Below are positions 45,861 through 55,503 of a stretch of DNA of 64,000 nucleotides, piece by piece. The stretch is from Burkholderia sp. Bp8963 (GTDB lineage: Bacteria > Pseudomonadota > Gammaproteobacteria > Burkholderiales > Burkholderiaceae), in assembly GCF_003854275.1 (NCBI RefSeq), contig NZ_QTQP01000023.1:1-64000 (forward strand), in the 5' to 3' direction. The notes below the pieces were generated by a model. That model was given only the letters and a program-made list of their open reading frames with translations. It did no database searches and was not told the DNA's origin. The position numbers and the translations under genes were made by a program. The first letter of the stretch is position 1. The number at the start of each line of letters is the position of its first letter.

Positions 45861-48800
45861 GCCTGCTCGAACTGTTCATCCGGCGGCGCGTCGCGACGTC
45901 GTTCCTCGCGCTCGCCGTGCTGCTCGTCGGGCTCGTCGCGTACTTCATGCTGCCCGTCGCGCCGCTGCCGCAGGTCGATTTCCCGACCATCCAGGTCGTC
46001 GCGAAGCTGCCGGGCGCGAGCGCGGACACGATGGCGACGTCAGTCGCGACGCCGCTCGAGCGGCAGTTGTCGAACATTTCCGGCATCACGCAGATGACGT
46101 CGTCGAGCTCGCTCGGCACGACCTCGATCGCGATCCAGTTCGACCTGTCGCGCGACATCAACAGCGCGGCGCAGGACGTGCAGACCGCGATCAACGCGGC
46201 GGGCGGCACGCTGCCGAAGAACCTGCCGAATCCGCCGACCTACGAGAAGGTCAATCCGGCCGATTTCACGATGCTGTCGCTGGCACTGACGTCGCCGTCG
46301 CTGACGCTCACGCAGCTCGACAGCTACGCGGAGAATTTTCTCGCGCAGCAGATTTCGCAGATGCCGGGCGTCGGCCTCGTCGACTTCCACGGACAGCAGC
46401 GGCCCTCGGTGCGGATTCGCGTCGACCCGGACAAGCTTGCCGCGCGCGGCCTCACGCTGGAAGACGTCCGCTCGATCGTCGGCGTGCAGACCGTCAACGC
46501 GCCGAAGGGCAACCTCAACGGGCCGGACCGCTCGGTCGTGCTCAACGCGACCGACCAGCTCACGTCGGCTGCGGCCTACCGCAATCTCGTCGTCGCCTAC
46601 AAGAACGGCGCGCCGGTCCGGCTCGACGATCTCGGCACCGTGGTCGACGCGGCGGAGGACACGCAACAGGCGGCCTGGCTGCAGCACGAGCGCGCGATCA
46701 TCATCGACGTGCACAAGCAGCCCGGCTACAACGTCGTCGCGACGATCCGCAACATCACGTCGCGCCTGCCGCAGCTCGAGGCATCGCTGCCCGCGGCCGC
46801 GCACGTGCACGTCGTCGGCGACCGCACGCAGACGATCGACGCGTCGGTGCACGACGTGCAGTTCACGCTGATGCTGACGATCGCGCTCGTCGTGATGGTG
46901 ATCTTCTCGTTCCTGCGCAACGTGTGGGCCACCGTGATCCCGAGCCTCACGATCCCACTGTCGCTGGTCGCGACGTTCGGCGTGATGTATCTGCTCGACT
47001 ACAGTCTCGACAACCTGTCGCTGATGGGGCTGACGATCGCGGTCGGCTTCGTCGTCGACGATGCGATCGTCGTGATCGAGAACGTGATGCGCCACATCGA
47101 GGAGGGCGTGCCGAAGCTGCGCGCCGCGCTGCTCGGCGCGCGCGAGGTGCGCTTCACGATCGTCTCGATGACGATCTCGCTGATCGCCGTGTTCATTCCG
47201 ATCCTGATGATGGGCGGCATTGTCGGCCGGCTGTTCCGCGAGTTCGCGGTGACGGTCAGCGTCGCGATCGTGATGTCGGCGCTGGTGTCGCTGACCGTCA
47301 CGCCGATGCTGTGCGGCTGGCTGATCCGCCCGCCGGGCACGGATCGCGGCCGGCTGCGCGCGCTCGAGCGCTGGCTCGAAGTCGCGTTCGTCGCGGTCGA
47401 GGCGCGTTACGAGCGCGGTCTCGACTGGGCGCTCGCGCATCGCAAGACGATGCTCGCGGTCACCGTCGGCACCGTCGCGCTCACGGCCGCGCTGTTCGTG
47501 AAGATGCAGAAAGGCTTCTTCCCGCAGGAGGATTCGGGGCTGATCATGGGTGTCGCGCAGGCGGCGCCCGATATTTCGCCGCCGGCAATGGCCGGGAAGA
47601 TGCTGCAGCTCGGCCGGATTGTCGAGGCTGACCCGGCCGTCGACAACGCCTATTACTGGATCGGCCCGAACCCGACCGTGAGCCAGGGCCGCATGATGAT
47701 CAACCTGAAGCCGTTCGGCCAGCGCACGGCAAGCGCGGCGCAGGTGCTCGCCCGGTTGCGGCCGAAGCTGGCGAAAGTGATGGGCATCACGCTGTCGATG
47801 CAGATCAGGCAGGACATCCAGGTGGGCGGACGGATCAGCGCCGCGCAATACCAGTACACGCTGCAGGACGCGGACGTGCAGGAGCTGAACCGGTGGGCGC
47901 AGCGGCTCACGCAGCGCTTCGCGACACTGCCGCAGCTCACTGACGTAAGTTCGGACCAGCAGGCGTCGGCGACGAGCGCGACGCTCGTGATCGATCGCAA
48001 CACCGCATCGCGCTTCGGCATCACCGCGCAGGCGATCGACGACACGCTGTACGACGCGTTCGGCCAGCGCCAGATCGCGACGTTGTTCACGTCGCTGAAC
48101 CAGTATCACGTCGTCGAGGAGGTCGATCCGAAGTTCCAGTTGTCGACCGACGCGCTGGCGCACCTGTACGTGCGCTCGCCGCTCACCGGCGAACTCGTGC
48201 CGATGAACGTGCTGGTCGGCATCGAAAATAACGTGTCGCCGATCTCGGTCAACCACCAGGGGTTGTTCCCGTCCGTGACGATCTCGTTCAACCTCGCGCC
48301 TGGGCATTCGCTCGGCGATGCCGTCGCGGCCATTCGCGCGGCCGAGGCGGATGCGGCCAAGCCCGACACGCTCACGGGCACGTTCCAGGGTACTGCGCAG
48401 GCGTTCCAGGCTTCGCTTGCGAGCGAGCCGTACCTGATTCTTGCCGCGCTCGTCGTCGTGTACCTCGTGCTCGGGATGCTCTACGAGAATCCGATCCATC
48501 CGCTGACGATCATCTCGACGCTGCCGTCGGCGGGCGTGGGGGCGCTGCTCGCATTGCTGCTTTGCGGGCAGGACCTGTCGATCATGGGGATGATCGGCAT
48601 CATCCTGCTGATCGGCATCGTCAAGAAGAACGCGATCATGATGATCGACTTCGCGCTGGTGGCCGAGCGCGAGCAGGGCCTCGCACCGGTCGCGGCAATC
48701 CGCCAGGCCTGCGTGCTGCGCTTCCGGCCCATCATGATGACGACGCTCGCCGCGCTGTTCGGCGCGCTGCCGCTCGCGATCGGACACGGCGCAGGTGCCG

Positions 48801-48982
48801 AGCTGCGTGTGCCGCTCGGCATTGCGATCGTCGGCGGGCTGATCCTGTCGCAACTGCTGACGCTTTTCACGACGCCGGTCGTCTATCTCGCGTTCGATCG
48901 GCTCGCGCGGCGTTTCGAACGCAATACGCACGGGGCCGATGCACCGTTCGAGCCCGAAATCGAGGCCGAGCGATTGTCGTGA
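45857..48982 (+). CDS. RND multidrug efflux permease (HAE1/MdtB-MdtC type)
   Basis: A 1041-aa proton-driven pump of the HAE1 family with the duplicated 12-helix RND layout, the TM4 acidic pair in GFVVDDAIVVIENV, the NGxDRS-like GNLNGPDRSVVLN loop and the final helices (GIAIVGGLILSQLLTLFTTPVVYL). The substrate cannot be inferred; the close match to the MdtBC branch suggests small organic drugs or detergents. A single pump gene is present where mdtB/mdtC usually come as a pair. Confidence 0.93.
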   Translation: MSLLELFIRRRVATSFLALAVLLVGLVAYFMLPVAPLPQVDFPTIQVVAKLPGASADTMATSVATPLERQLSNISGITQMTSSSSLGTTSIAIQFDLSRDINSAAQDVQTAINAAGGTLPKNLPNPPTYEKVNPADFTMLSLALTSPSLTLTQLDSYAENFLAQQISQMPGVGLVDFHGQQRPSVRIRVDPDKLAARGLTLEDVRSIVGVQTVNAPKGNLNGPDRSVVLNATDQLTSAAAYRNLVVAYKNGAPVRLDDLGTVVDAAEDTQQAAWLQHERAIIIDVHKQPGYNVVATIRNITSRLPQLEASLPAAAHVHVVGDRTQTIDASVHDVQFTLMLTIALVVMVIFSFLRNVWATVIPSLTIPLSLVATFGVMYLLDYSLDNLSLMGLTIAVGFVVDDAIVVIENVMRHIEEGVPKLRAALLGAREVRFTIVSMTISLIAVFIPILMMGGIVGRLFREFAVTVSVAIVMSALVSLTVTPMLCGWLIRPPGTDRGRLRALERWLEVAFVAVEARYERGLDWALAHRKTMLAVTVGTVALTAALFVKMQKGFFPQEDSGLIMGVAQAAPDISPPAMAGKMLQLGRIVEADPAVDNAYYWIGPNPTVSQGRMMINLKPFGQRTASAAQVLARLRPKLAKVMGITLSMQIRQDIQVGGRISAAQYQYTLQDADVQELNRWAQRLTQRFATLPQLTDVSSDQQASATSATLVIDRNTASRFGITAQAIDDTLYDAFGQRQIATLFTSLNQYHVVEEVDPKFQLSTDALAHLYVRSPLTGELVPMNVLVGIENNVSPISVNHQGLFPSVTISFNLAPGHSLGDAVAAIRAAEADAAKPDTLTGTFQGTAQAFQASLASEPYLILAALVVVYLVLGMLYENPIHPLTIISTLPSAGVGALLALLLCGQDLSIMGMIGIILLIGIVKKNAIMMIDFALVAEREQGLAPVAAIRQACVLRFRPIMMTTLAALFGALPLAIGHGAGAELRVPLGIAIVGGLILSQLLTLFTTPVVYLAFDRLARRFERNTHGADAPFEPEIEAERLS

Positions 48983-49024
48983 CCGAGTCGGGGAAGTGCC
49001 GCGCCGACGCCGACTGTCGTCACA

Positions 49025-50134
49025 TCACGCGCGATCATCCGCATCCCGAATCGGGATCACCATGCGGCCGCCACAGTTGCGCAGCAGGTCGCGCAGTTCG
49101 TTGATCACCGGAAACACCTCGTGGTTCCAGTCGGCGCCCTGCCGGTCGTGCGCTTCCTGCTCGCGCTCGACGATCCAGCGGTCTTCCTTGAAGATACGCT
49201 CGGTGAACCAGACCAGCAGCGGCCATGCGAGATCGAGCGCGTACGGCACGCCGGGCCTGCGGATCGACAGTAGTCCGAACGTTCGATTGGTGCGCTGCGC
49301 GGCATCGAGCGGCACGTAGACGATCCACAGGTCCATCACCAGCGTGCCTTCGCTCGACCGGATCTGCAGCGTCTGATACGGATAGCCGGTGCGCACCGTC
49401 ATCACGCTCTTGTCGGTCTGGTCGCCGGCCTTCCTGCTGGCGCCGAACACCAGCGCCTCGCCCACCGGCTGCTTGCCTTCCATCCTCGCGAACGTGTAAT
49501 CCACCTCGACCCAGTCGTCGCCGCGCCGCCGGCCGACCGAGCGCGCGCGCATCTGTCCCATCTGCCGCCGGTGCAGGAACTGGTGGTTCATGTCCATCAG
49601 GTTCTCGTGCATGAACGAATAGTGGCATTTGACCTCGCGGCCGAAGCGGCGCGTCTTGTACGCACGGTCGTCCGCCGACGCGAGCGCGGGGACCGGACGC
49701 TCGTCGGCCAGCGCCGCATCGCCGGGAAACACGAAGATCAGCCCGTGCGCCTCGCGGCACGGATAGCTGCGCACGCCGTTGGGCAAACGCTCGCGCCCGA
49801 GGTATGGCACGTCGATGCAACGGCCGCTGCAGTCGTAAGTCCAGCCGTGATAGCAGCAGCGGATCGACTCGCCGGTCACCACGCCCGCGTGCAGCGGCAC
49901 CTGGCGGTGCGCGCAACGATCTTCGAGCGCGAAGACCGCGCCGGACTCGGTGCGCACGAGCACGATCGGGTCGCCGGCAAAGCGCGCACCGAGCGTCTTG
50001 CCGCGCTTGACTTCGTGCGACCACGCGAGCGGATACCAGTGATCGGGATGGATGGGCACCCGGCGCAGGTCGCGCACGGGCGCGCTGGCGGGTGGCTCGA
50101 TGGCACGATGGTCCGGCAAGGGCACTGCACGCAT
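49025..50134 (-). CDS. Rieske non-heme iron oxygenase, alpha-subunit type
   Basis: A 369-aa oxygenase. The Rieske cluster ligands are C74-x-H76 and C93-x2-H96 (CAHRQVP and CCYHGW). A mononuclear iron motif is seen in NLMDMNHQFLHR (D/N-x2-H-x4-H type). It resembles ring-hydroxylating and sterol- or choline-type terminal oxygenases; no reductase or ferredoxin gene is adjacent. GGAGG lies before ATG 50134. It is convergent with the RND pump gene. The substrate is unknown. Confidence 0.85.
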   Translation of the reverse strand: MRAVPLPDHRAIEPPASAPVRDLRRVPIHPDHWYPLAWSHEVKRGKTLGARFAGDPIVLVRTESGAVFALEDRCAHRQVPLHAGVVTGESIRCCYHGWTYDCSGRCIDVPYLGRERLPNGVRSYPCREAHGLIFVFPGDAALADERPVPALASADDRAYKTRRFGREVKCHYSFMHENLMDMNHQFLHRRQMGQMRARSVGRRRGDDWVEVDYTFARMEGKQPVGEALVFGASRKAGDQTDKSVMTVRTGYPYQTLQIRSSEGTLVMDLWIVYVPLDAAQRTNRTFGLLSIRRPGVPYALDLAWPLLVWFTERIFKEDRWIVEREQEAHDRQGADWNHEVFPVINELRDLLRNCGGRMVIPIRDADDRA

Positions 50135-50466
50135 GCGCGACGCCTCCTTCCATGACGGGAGAATCGACCGCCGCTGAAAGCGGACGGTGGATCGGGTCCA
50201 GTCTACGCGAAGTCGGCCGTTATGGAGCGCCAGATCAGGGAACGTTGGGATACGCGAGCATGATCCGGATTGATTCCGGTCAAAACCGCGCCCGTTCGAA
50301 CGCGACATCCGCTGCGCTGCGACATCGTGCGCGTTCGCGCGGTGTGGCGCGGCGCCGTGCGCGACAACGTGTGTCGTGCACGCGCGGTTTCCCGTGCTGC
50401 AGCGAGCCGGCGGCCGCGCATGCCGCCAACCGCCAACCGCCCTCGCGTCACGCGCACACCGGACCG

Positions 50467-51210
50467 TCAAAGATGCGCCTGCCGCCAGAGCACCGCATCA
50501 GGTCGGTAGATCGCCGGGAACAGCCGTTTCAGCCCGGCGACCTTCGGCAGATCGTTGTACGCGATGTACGGCGCATCCGGGTGCAGCTCGAGGTAGTTCT
50601 GGTGATAGGTCTCGGCCGGGTAGAACCCGCCGAACGTCTCGACGCGCGTGACGATCGGCGCGGGAAACACGTGCGCGCGGCCGAGCTGCGCGATGTAGGC
50701 GGTCGCAACCGCGCGCTGCTGCGCGTTGGTCGGGAAGATCGCCGAACGGTACTGCGTGCCGTCGTCGGGGCCTTGGCGGTTCAGCTCGGTCGGGTCGTGC
50801 ACGACCGAGAAGAAAATCTGCAGCAGCCGGCCATAGCTGATCTGCGCGGGATCGTAGACGATGCTGACCGATTCCGCGTGCCCCGTCAGCCCGGAGCCGA
50901 CAAGTTCGTAGTGTGCGGTCGCGGCCATGCCGCCCGCGTAACCGGCGGTGACCTGCTTCACGCCCTTCACGTGCTCGAACACGCCCTGCACGCCCCAGAA
51001 GCAGCCGCCAGCAAGGACGGCGGTTTCGTTGTGCGATGCAGCGGGCGTTTCGTCGAGCGTGGGCGCCGGCACGGTCGTCACGGGCTCGGCCGAGTTGACG
51101 ATACGCTGATAGCCGAACGCGGCCGCGGCGGCCAGCGCGAGCACGCCGACGCGATGCCGGAGAGTCGATCCGCGCCGCGGCGTGGGTTGTTGCGATGATG
51201 TCGATTTCAC
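50467..51210 (-). CDS. msrA: Exported peptide methionine (S)-S-oxide reductase
   Basis: A 247-aa MsrA with an N-terminal membrane/signal segment (VGVLALAAAAAFGYQ), so it acts outside the cytoplasm. The catalytic Cys is in GGCFWG (near residue 70), followed by TGHAESVSIVYDP and YHQNYLELHP. GTG 51210 follows AGGAG. It ends a minus-strand run with a DipZ-like electron carrier and MsrB, whose products would together reduce both sulfoxide isomers. Confidence 0.92.
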   Translation of the reverse strand: MKSTSSQQPTPRRGSTLRHRVGVLALAAAAAFGYQRIVNSAEPVTTVPAPTLDETPAASHNETAVLAGGCFWGVQGVFEHVKGVKQVTAGYAGGMAATAHYELVGSGLTGHAESVSIVYDPAQISYGRLLQIFFSVVHDPTELNRQGPDDGTQYRSAIFPTNAQQRAVATAYIAQLGRAHVFPAPIVTRVETFGGFYPAETYHQNYLELHPDAPYIAYNDLPKVAGLKRLFPAIYRPDAVLWRQAHL

Positions 51211-51273
51211 GATGTGCTCCTGTGTCGAACCGGACGAGACGAAATCGGTTATCGGTCGGGTGGGCGCATGCGC

Positions 51274-53163
51274 TCAGCCGAACGTGAACGAATACGCGTG
51301 CACGCCGGAATCGAGAAACTCGATCGAGAACGTGCGATCTGCGATCGGGCCTTGCTGGCGCACCAGCTGATACAGGCGTTGCCCCGTCACGGTGCCGTAG
51401 CCTTGCGCATCGACGTCCGCGCCATGCGCGTCGCCGGGCGCCGCGCCGTCGAGCGCGATCCGGAACCGGACCGGCTTGCCGTTCGCGTTGGGCCCGAGCA
51501 CGAGGTGCAGGTCGCGCGCATGAAAGCGGTAGACGATCCGGCCTGCGGGCGCGGCGAGCGTCGCGTCTTCCGCGCCGACCTGCCACGAGCCGGCGAATCC
51601 CCAGTCGTTGAGGCCGGGGCGCGCCGGCGCGTCGTAGCGGTGCGCGGCATCGCGCACGACGCCGCCCGGCGACGCGAAGTCTTCCGCGCGCGCATAGCCG
51701 ACGTAGGTCTCGGGCGACCGGATGTCCGCGTTGTCGGCCGCGGCCATCGCCCCCTTCGCGTTAGCCGCCGCGCTGCCGATCGGCACGTTCAGCGCCTCCG
51801 GATGGCCCGCTTCGGCAAGCAGCGCCTGGATCGCGCGCTCTGATTCCACGTACTCGCCTTCGCCGAAATGGTGGCGGCGGATCCGGCCTTGCGCGTCGAT
51901 GAAGTAGTGCGCCGGCCAGTATTCGTTGCCGAACGCGCGCCAGATCGCGTAGCGGTTGTCGATCGCGACCGGATAGTCGATGCCGAGATCGTGCACGGCC
52001 TTGCGGACGTTGCCGATGTCCCGTTCGAACGCGAACTCCGGCGCGTGCACGCCGATCACGACGAGCCCGTACGGCGCGTACTTGTGCGCCCATGCCTGGA
52101 TGTAAGGCAGCGTGCGCAGGCAGTTGATGCACGAATAGGTCCAGAAGTCGACGAGCACGACCTTGCCGCGCAGGCTGGCCACCGTGAGCGGCGGCGAGTT
52201 CAGCCATTGCACGGCGCCGTCGAGCGCGGGCAGCGTGCCTTCGACCGGCAGCGCTGCGGCTGCGGACGCGGCGGCGTGCATCGGTTGCGCCGCCGGCTGC
52301 GGTGACGTGTCAGCCGCGCGCATCATCGCGCCGGCATCGCGTTGGGTGGCGGAGGTGCCTGCGGCGGTCATCACGCCATCTGCCGGCGCATTGGCGGCGG
52401 TGTTCGCCGCGGCCATCGCCGGTTGCGCGCCGGGCGCGTGCCCGCCGAGGCGATCGATGAGCTTCGACTCGAGGCCGCCGGTCGCGACCGTCGACAGTTG
52501 CGCGAGGGCGCCCGTGTCGAGCCCGAGCGCGATCGCGGCGACCCCGGCCAGCAGCGCGGCGCCGATCCCGCGCTTGATCCACTCGCCCGCGCCGAGCGAG
52601 CGCTTCATCGCGGCGAACACCTTGCCGCCGATCGCGAGCGCGACGCCGAGCGACGTCGCCGCGCCGGCCGCGTACGCGACGAGCAGCAGCGTCGTGCCGA
52701 CGCTCGCGCCGCGAAGTGCCGCGCCGGTCAGCACGAGCCCGAGGATCGGGCCCGCGCACGGCGCCCACAGCAACCCGGTCGCGATGCCGAGCAGGAACGA
52801 CGAGCCGGGGCCCGCCGCGCGGCCGTCGCGCTGTGCGAAACCGGTGAGCCGGTTGCCGGCGGCGACGAGCGGGCGCGTCAGGTGTTCCGCGAGCCGCGGC
52901 ATCAGCAGCGTCAGCCCGAACACGGCGAGCAGCACGATCGCGGCCCAGCGGCCGGCCTGGTTGGCCTGTGCGACCCAGCCGCCGCCGATGGCCGCGAGGG
53001 TCGCGACGAACGCGAACGTCAGCGCCATGCCGACGAGAAGCGGCAGGCCGGTGCGCGTGAACGGCTGGTCGGCGCGCGCGAACACGAACGGCAGCACGGG
53101 CAGGATGCACGGGCTCAGGATCGTGAGCACGCCGCCGAGATAGGCGAGGACGATGAGCAGCAT
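51274..53163 (-). CDS. DipZ-like CcdA/thioredoxin fusion
   Basis: A 629-aa membrane protein in three parts. The N-terminal CcdA-like domain has about six helices and the redox Cys in SPCILPVLP and WAPCAGPILG. After an Ala-rich linker comes a thioredoxin-like domain (FWTYSCINCLRTLPYIQ, CxxC). The C-terminal beta domain resembles the DipZ end module (GLNDWGFAGSWQVG). The DsbD/DipZ class moves electrons from cytoplasmic thioredoxin to the periplasm. Placed between msrB and msrA, it is the likely reductant of both. Confidence 0.88.
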   Translation of the reverse strand: MLLIVLAYLGGVLTILSPCILPVLPFVFARADQPFTRTGLPLLVGMALTFAFVATLAAIGGGWVAQANQAGRWAAIVLLAVFGLTLLMPRLAEHLTRPLVAAGNRLTGFAQRDGRAAGPGSSFLLGIATGLLWAPCAGPILGLVLTGAALRGASVGTTLLLVAYAAGAATSLGVALAIGGKVFAAMKRSLGAGEWIKRGIGAALLAGVAAIALGLDTGALAQLSTVATGGLESKLIDRLGGHAPGAQPAMAAANTAANAPADGVMTAAGTSATQRDAGAMMRAADTSPQPAAQPMHAAASAAAALPVEGTLPALDGAVQWLNSPPLTVASLRGKVVLVDFWTYSCINCLRTLPYIQAWAHKYAPYGLVVIGVHAPEFAFERDIGNVRKAVHDLGIDYPVAIDNRYAIWRAFGNEYWPAHYFIDAQGRIRRHHFGEGEYVESERAIQALLAEAGHPEALNVPIGSAAANAKGAMAAADNADIRSPETYVGYARAEDFASPGGVVRDAAHRYDAPARPGLNDWGFAGSWQVGAEDATLAAPAGRIVYRFHARDLHLVLGPNANGKPVRFRIALDGAAPGDAHGADVDAQGYGTVTGQRLYQLVRQQGPIADRTFSIEFLDSGVHAYSFTFG

Positions 53164-53193
53164 GGGGCAGTCTCCGGGGATTTGGGGGCCGAA

Positions 53194-53718
53194 TCAGGCG
53201 GCAGTCGGGTGGAACACGAGCGCGAGGCCGTTCATGCAGTAGCGCAGGCCGGTCGGCTTCGGGCCGTCGTCGAACACGTGGCCGAGATGGCCGCCGCAAC
53301 GGCGGCACATCACTTCGGTGCGGATCATCCCGAACGACAGGTCGGTTTTCGTGACGACCGCGTGGTCGAGCGGCGCCCAGAAGCTTGGCCAGCCGGTGTG
53401 GCTCTCGAACTTCGTCGTCGACGAGAACAGCGGGAGCTGGCAGCCCGCGCACGCGAACGTGCCGTGCCGGTGCTCGTCGTTGAGCGGGCTGCTGTACGGC
53501 GGCTCCGTGCCGGCTTCGCGCAGGATGTCGTACTGCGCGGGCGTCAGCAGCCGATGCCATTCGCCGTCGCTGTGGACGACTTCGAAGCCGCCGGCGGCCG
53601 GGGCGGGCGGGGCAGCGACGGCACTGCGGAACAGCGCGCGGCGGCCCGCGGTGGTCATCGCCGCGAGCGCCGCGAGGCCGGTGGCGCCGGCGAACAGAAA
53701 GGCTCTGCGGGTGTGCAT
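53194..53718 (-). CDS. msrB: Tat-exported peptide methionine (R)-S-oxide reductase
   Basis: A 174-aa MsrB. The N-terminus MHTRRAFLFAGATG has the twin-arginine pattern, so folded export by Tat is likely. Zn ligands are two CxxC pairs (C90/C93 and C138/C141); the catalytic Cys is near residue 161 (GLRYCMNG). CAGGAG precedes ATG 53718. It is the first of three genes with the DipZ-like protein and MsrA, a set for repair of oxidised Met in exported proteins. Confidence 0.92.
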   Translation of the reverse strand: MHTRRAFLFAGATGLAALAAMTTAGRRALFRSAVAAPPAPAAGGFEVVHSDGEWHRLLTPAQYDILREAGTEPPYSSPLNDEHRHGTFACAGCQLPLFSSTTKFESHTGWPSFWAPLDHAVVTKTDLSFGMIRTEVMCRRCGGHLGHVFDDGPKPTGLRYCMNGLALVFHPTAA

Positions 53719-54702
53719 GATGGGCTCCTGGTGGCGGATCCTGAAAACATGCGCACAGCGTAGTGACGGGCCGGTACCGAAGTCCTCACGGAAAGTTAAA
53801 TGAATTGTGATATCCGGGGTGTTCTGTCGAGGTGCGTCGGAATCCGTCGGAGCGCCGACTGACAAGGGCCTTCGAGCCGGTGAGTTGGCAATGTTTGCCG
53901 AACATCTGCTCGCGCCGCGATTTTTAGTGTCTTTTTAGTATTCGTCGAGTGGCGAGGCGAATCCGGACTTTGGCTTGCCGATCGAATCGGACTGGGACAA
54001 GCGTTGTTTGACTGCGGTCGTGAATCACACCGAGCGTCTGATGCGCATTGATAGACGGACGAATTTGCAAGCCAGCGCGACCGACGTGTGGTCCGCGTGT
54101 GGACGCGGAAGTTTGACAGTTTTTACGTAGAAACTTCAGGGGGCGAGTTAGGACGTGCGCGGTTGTGCAGTGAAAGAGGGTCGCGATGCGCTCCGCCGAA
54201 GTGGTCCATTTCGAGGCAGGATCCGGCGGAATGAAGGGGAACATAGTCAGGGCTATGTTACCCTTCATTTCGGGACATGGGCGAAGCCCCGGCGTGCGCG
54301 GCACTCCCTGTAGGGAATTGCGCAGTCCCACCGCGGCGATCGAAAAGCGGTGCCGTGACCGTTTCGGCGCCCCGGTATTTCTGGTGCCGGCGATGACGCG
54401 CGGGTGGGCTGTTCCATTGGGCGTCGCGTCACACGCGGGCCAGGAGGTTCTTCGATCCGGGCGGGGCGGCTGGAGAGGCGGCTTCGTCTCAGGCAGTGCT
54501 GAAGCTCAATTGCGAGCGCCCACATTTAGCGCGGTGAGAGGGGAGGGTCCCAGCTGGCAGGTGGCTGAATCCTCTCCGCGGTGCGGAGAGAATTCGGCGA
54601 GCGTGGTTGGCGTCCCGACTGGCAATGCCAGGATGTAGCTCCCCAGCGTAACCGTCGACTTGGTAACATGCTGGACGCTATGACTTTTGCCCCTCGATAT
54701 CC
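53719..54702. other. Gene-poor stretch before the AlbA_2 gene
   Basis: About 980 bp without a convincing gene. AT-rich patches near 53890-53945 may hold promoters. Frames at 53924-54331 (minus) and 54186-54638 (plus) lack supporting signals and mirror each other. A long hairpin at 54230-54269 and a smaller one at 54572-54590 (CTCTCCGC arms) are the only structures. It may be scar tissue at the border of the following cassette. Confidence 0.5.
54230..54269. repeat. Long near-perfect inverted repeat
   Basis: Seventeen-base arms (54230-54246 and 54253-54269) differ at one position around a 6-base loop. The arms read AATGAAGGGGAACATAG and CTATGTTACCCTTCATT. No T-run follows, so it is not a normal terminator. 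It may be the end of an old mobile element or a structured RNA. Confidence 0.7.
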
Positions 54703-55503
54703 ATGATCCAACAGCGCCATCCGGAGCGCCTTGCCAGTCTTGTGCGCGAACTGGTCGGCCTTCCCATCGAAACAGAATGGCTGGAATTCAAGCGTAATAA
54801 CGAACGTCCCGAAGACATCGGCGAGTACATATCGGCGTTGTCGAATTCTGCAGCCCTGTTTAACAAGGCACACGGTTACCTGATATGGGGTGTAGACGAC
54901 GCCACCCATGAAATCGTGGGAACCGAATTCGACCCGCGTGGCGCCAAAGTTGGCAACGAGGAGCTCGAAAACTGGTTGCTCAGATTGATCAACCCGAAGA
55001 TCCCGTTTCAGTTTCTCGAAGTCGTGGTGAACGAGCATCGTGTGGTTCTGCTGGAGATCGGGCGGGCCTACCGGCATCCAGTTCGGTTCCAGCACAATGA
55101 GTTCATTCGTGTGGGATCGTATCGTAAGAAACTCAAGGAATTTCCGGAAAAGGAGCGTGCGCTTTGGCGAATCTTCGACGAGACGCCGTTTGAAGCGCTG
55201 ATCGCCGCCGAAGGCATATCGGATGAAGAGGTCGTCGCGCTACTCGACTACCCGGCGTATTTCGATCTCGCGGAGATTCCCTTGCCGGAGAGCCGTGCGC
55301 AGATCATGCAGCGCCTTCAGGCCGAAGGGCTGGTGGTCCGGAACCCTGCCGGAACCTGGGACGTTACCAATCTGGGCGCCATTTTGTTCGCCAAGCGGCT
55401 CGACGACTTCCCGCATCTGCGTCGTAAGGCCGTCCGCGTCATCGCCTACACGGACAACAGTCGGATCAACACTTTGCGCGAACAGGTTGGCAACAAGGGC
55501 TAG
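54703..55503 (+). CDS. AlbA_2 (Schlafen-like) protein, probably truncated
   Basis: A 266-aa protein with an N-terminal AlbA_2 domain (ETEWLEFKRNNERPEDIGEY, YLIWGVDDATHEIVG) followed by a winged-helix part (LPESRAQIMQRLQAEGLVV). Family proteins usually continue for 200 or more residues with an ATPase-like domain after the DNSRINTLREQVGNKG motif. Here the protein stops right after it, where the next cassette begins. The stop TAG lies in CTAG, shared with the convergent stop of the CcbP-like gene. Truncation by the adjacent cassette is likely. Some family members act in transcription or defence. Confidence 0.7.
   Translation: MIQQRHPERLASLVRELVGLPIETEWLEFKRNNERPEDIGEYISALSNSAALFNKAHGYLIWGVDDATHEIVGTEFDPRGAKVGNEELENWLLRLINPKIPFQFLEVVVNEHRVVLLEIGRAYRHPVRFQHNEFIRVGSYRKKLKEFPEKERALWRIFDETPFEALIAAEGISDEEVVALLDYPAYFDLAEIPLPESRAQIMQRLQAEGLVVRNPAGTWDVTNLGAILFAKRLDDFPHLRRKAVRVIAYTDNSRINTLREQVGNKG

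Noticed and set aside
54186..54638. Possible 150-aa gene in the gap before the AlbA_2 gene
   Set aside because: It runs through the hairpin, mirrors a minus-strand frame, and has no recognised domain or RBS.
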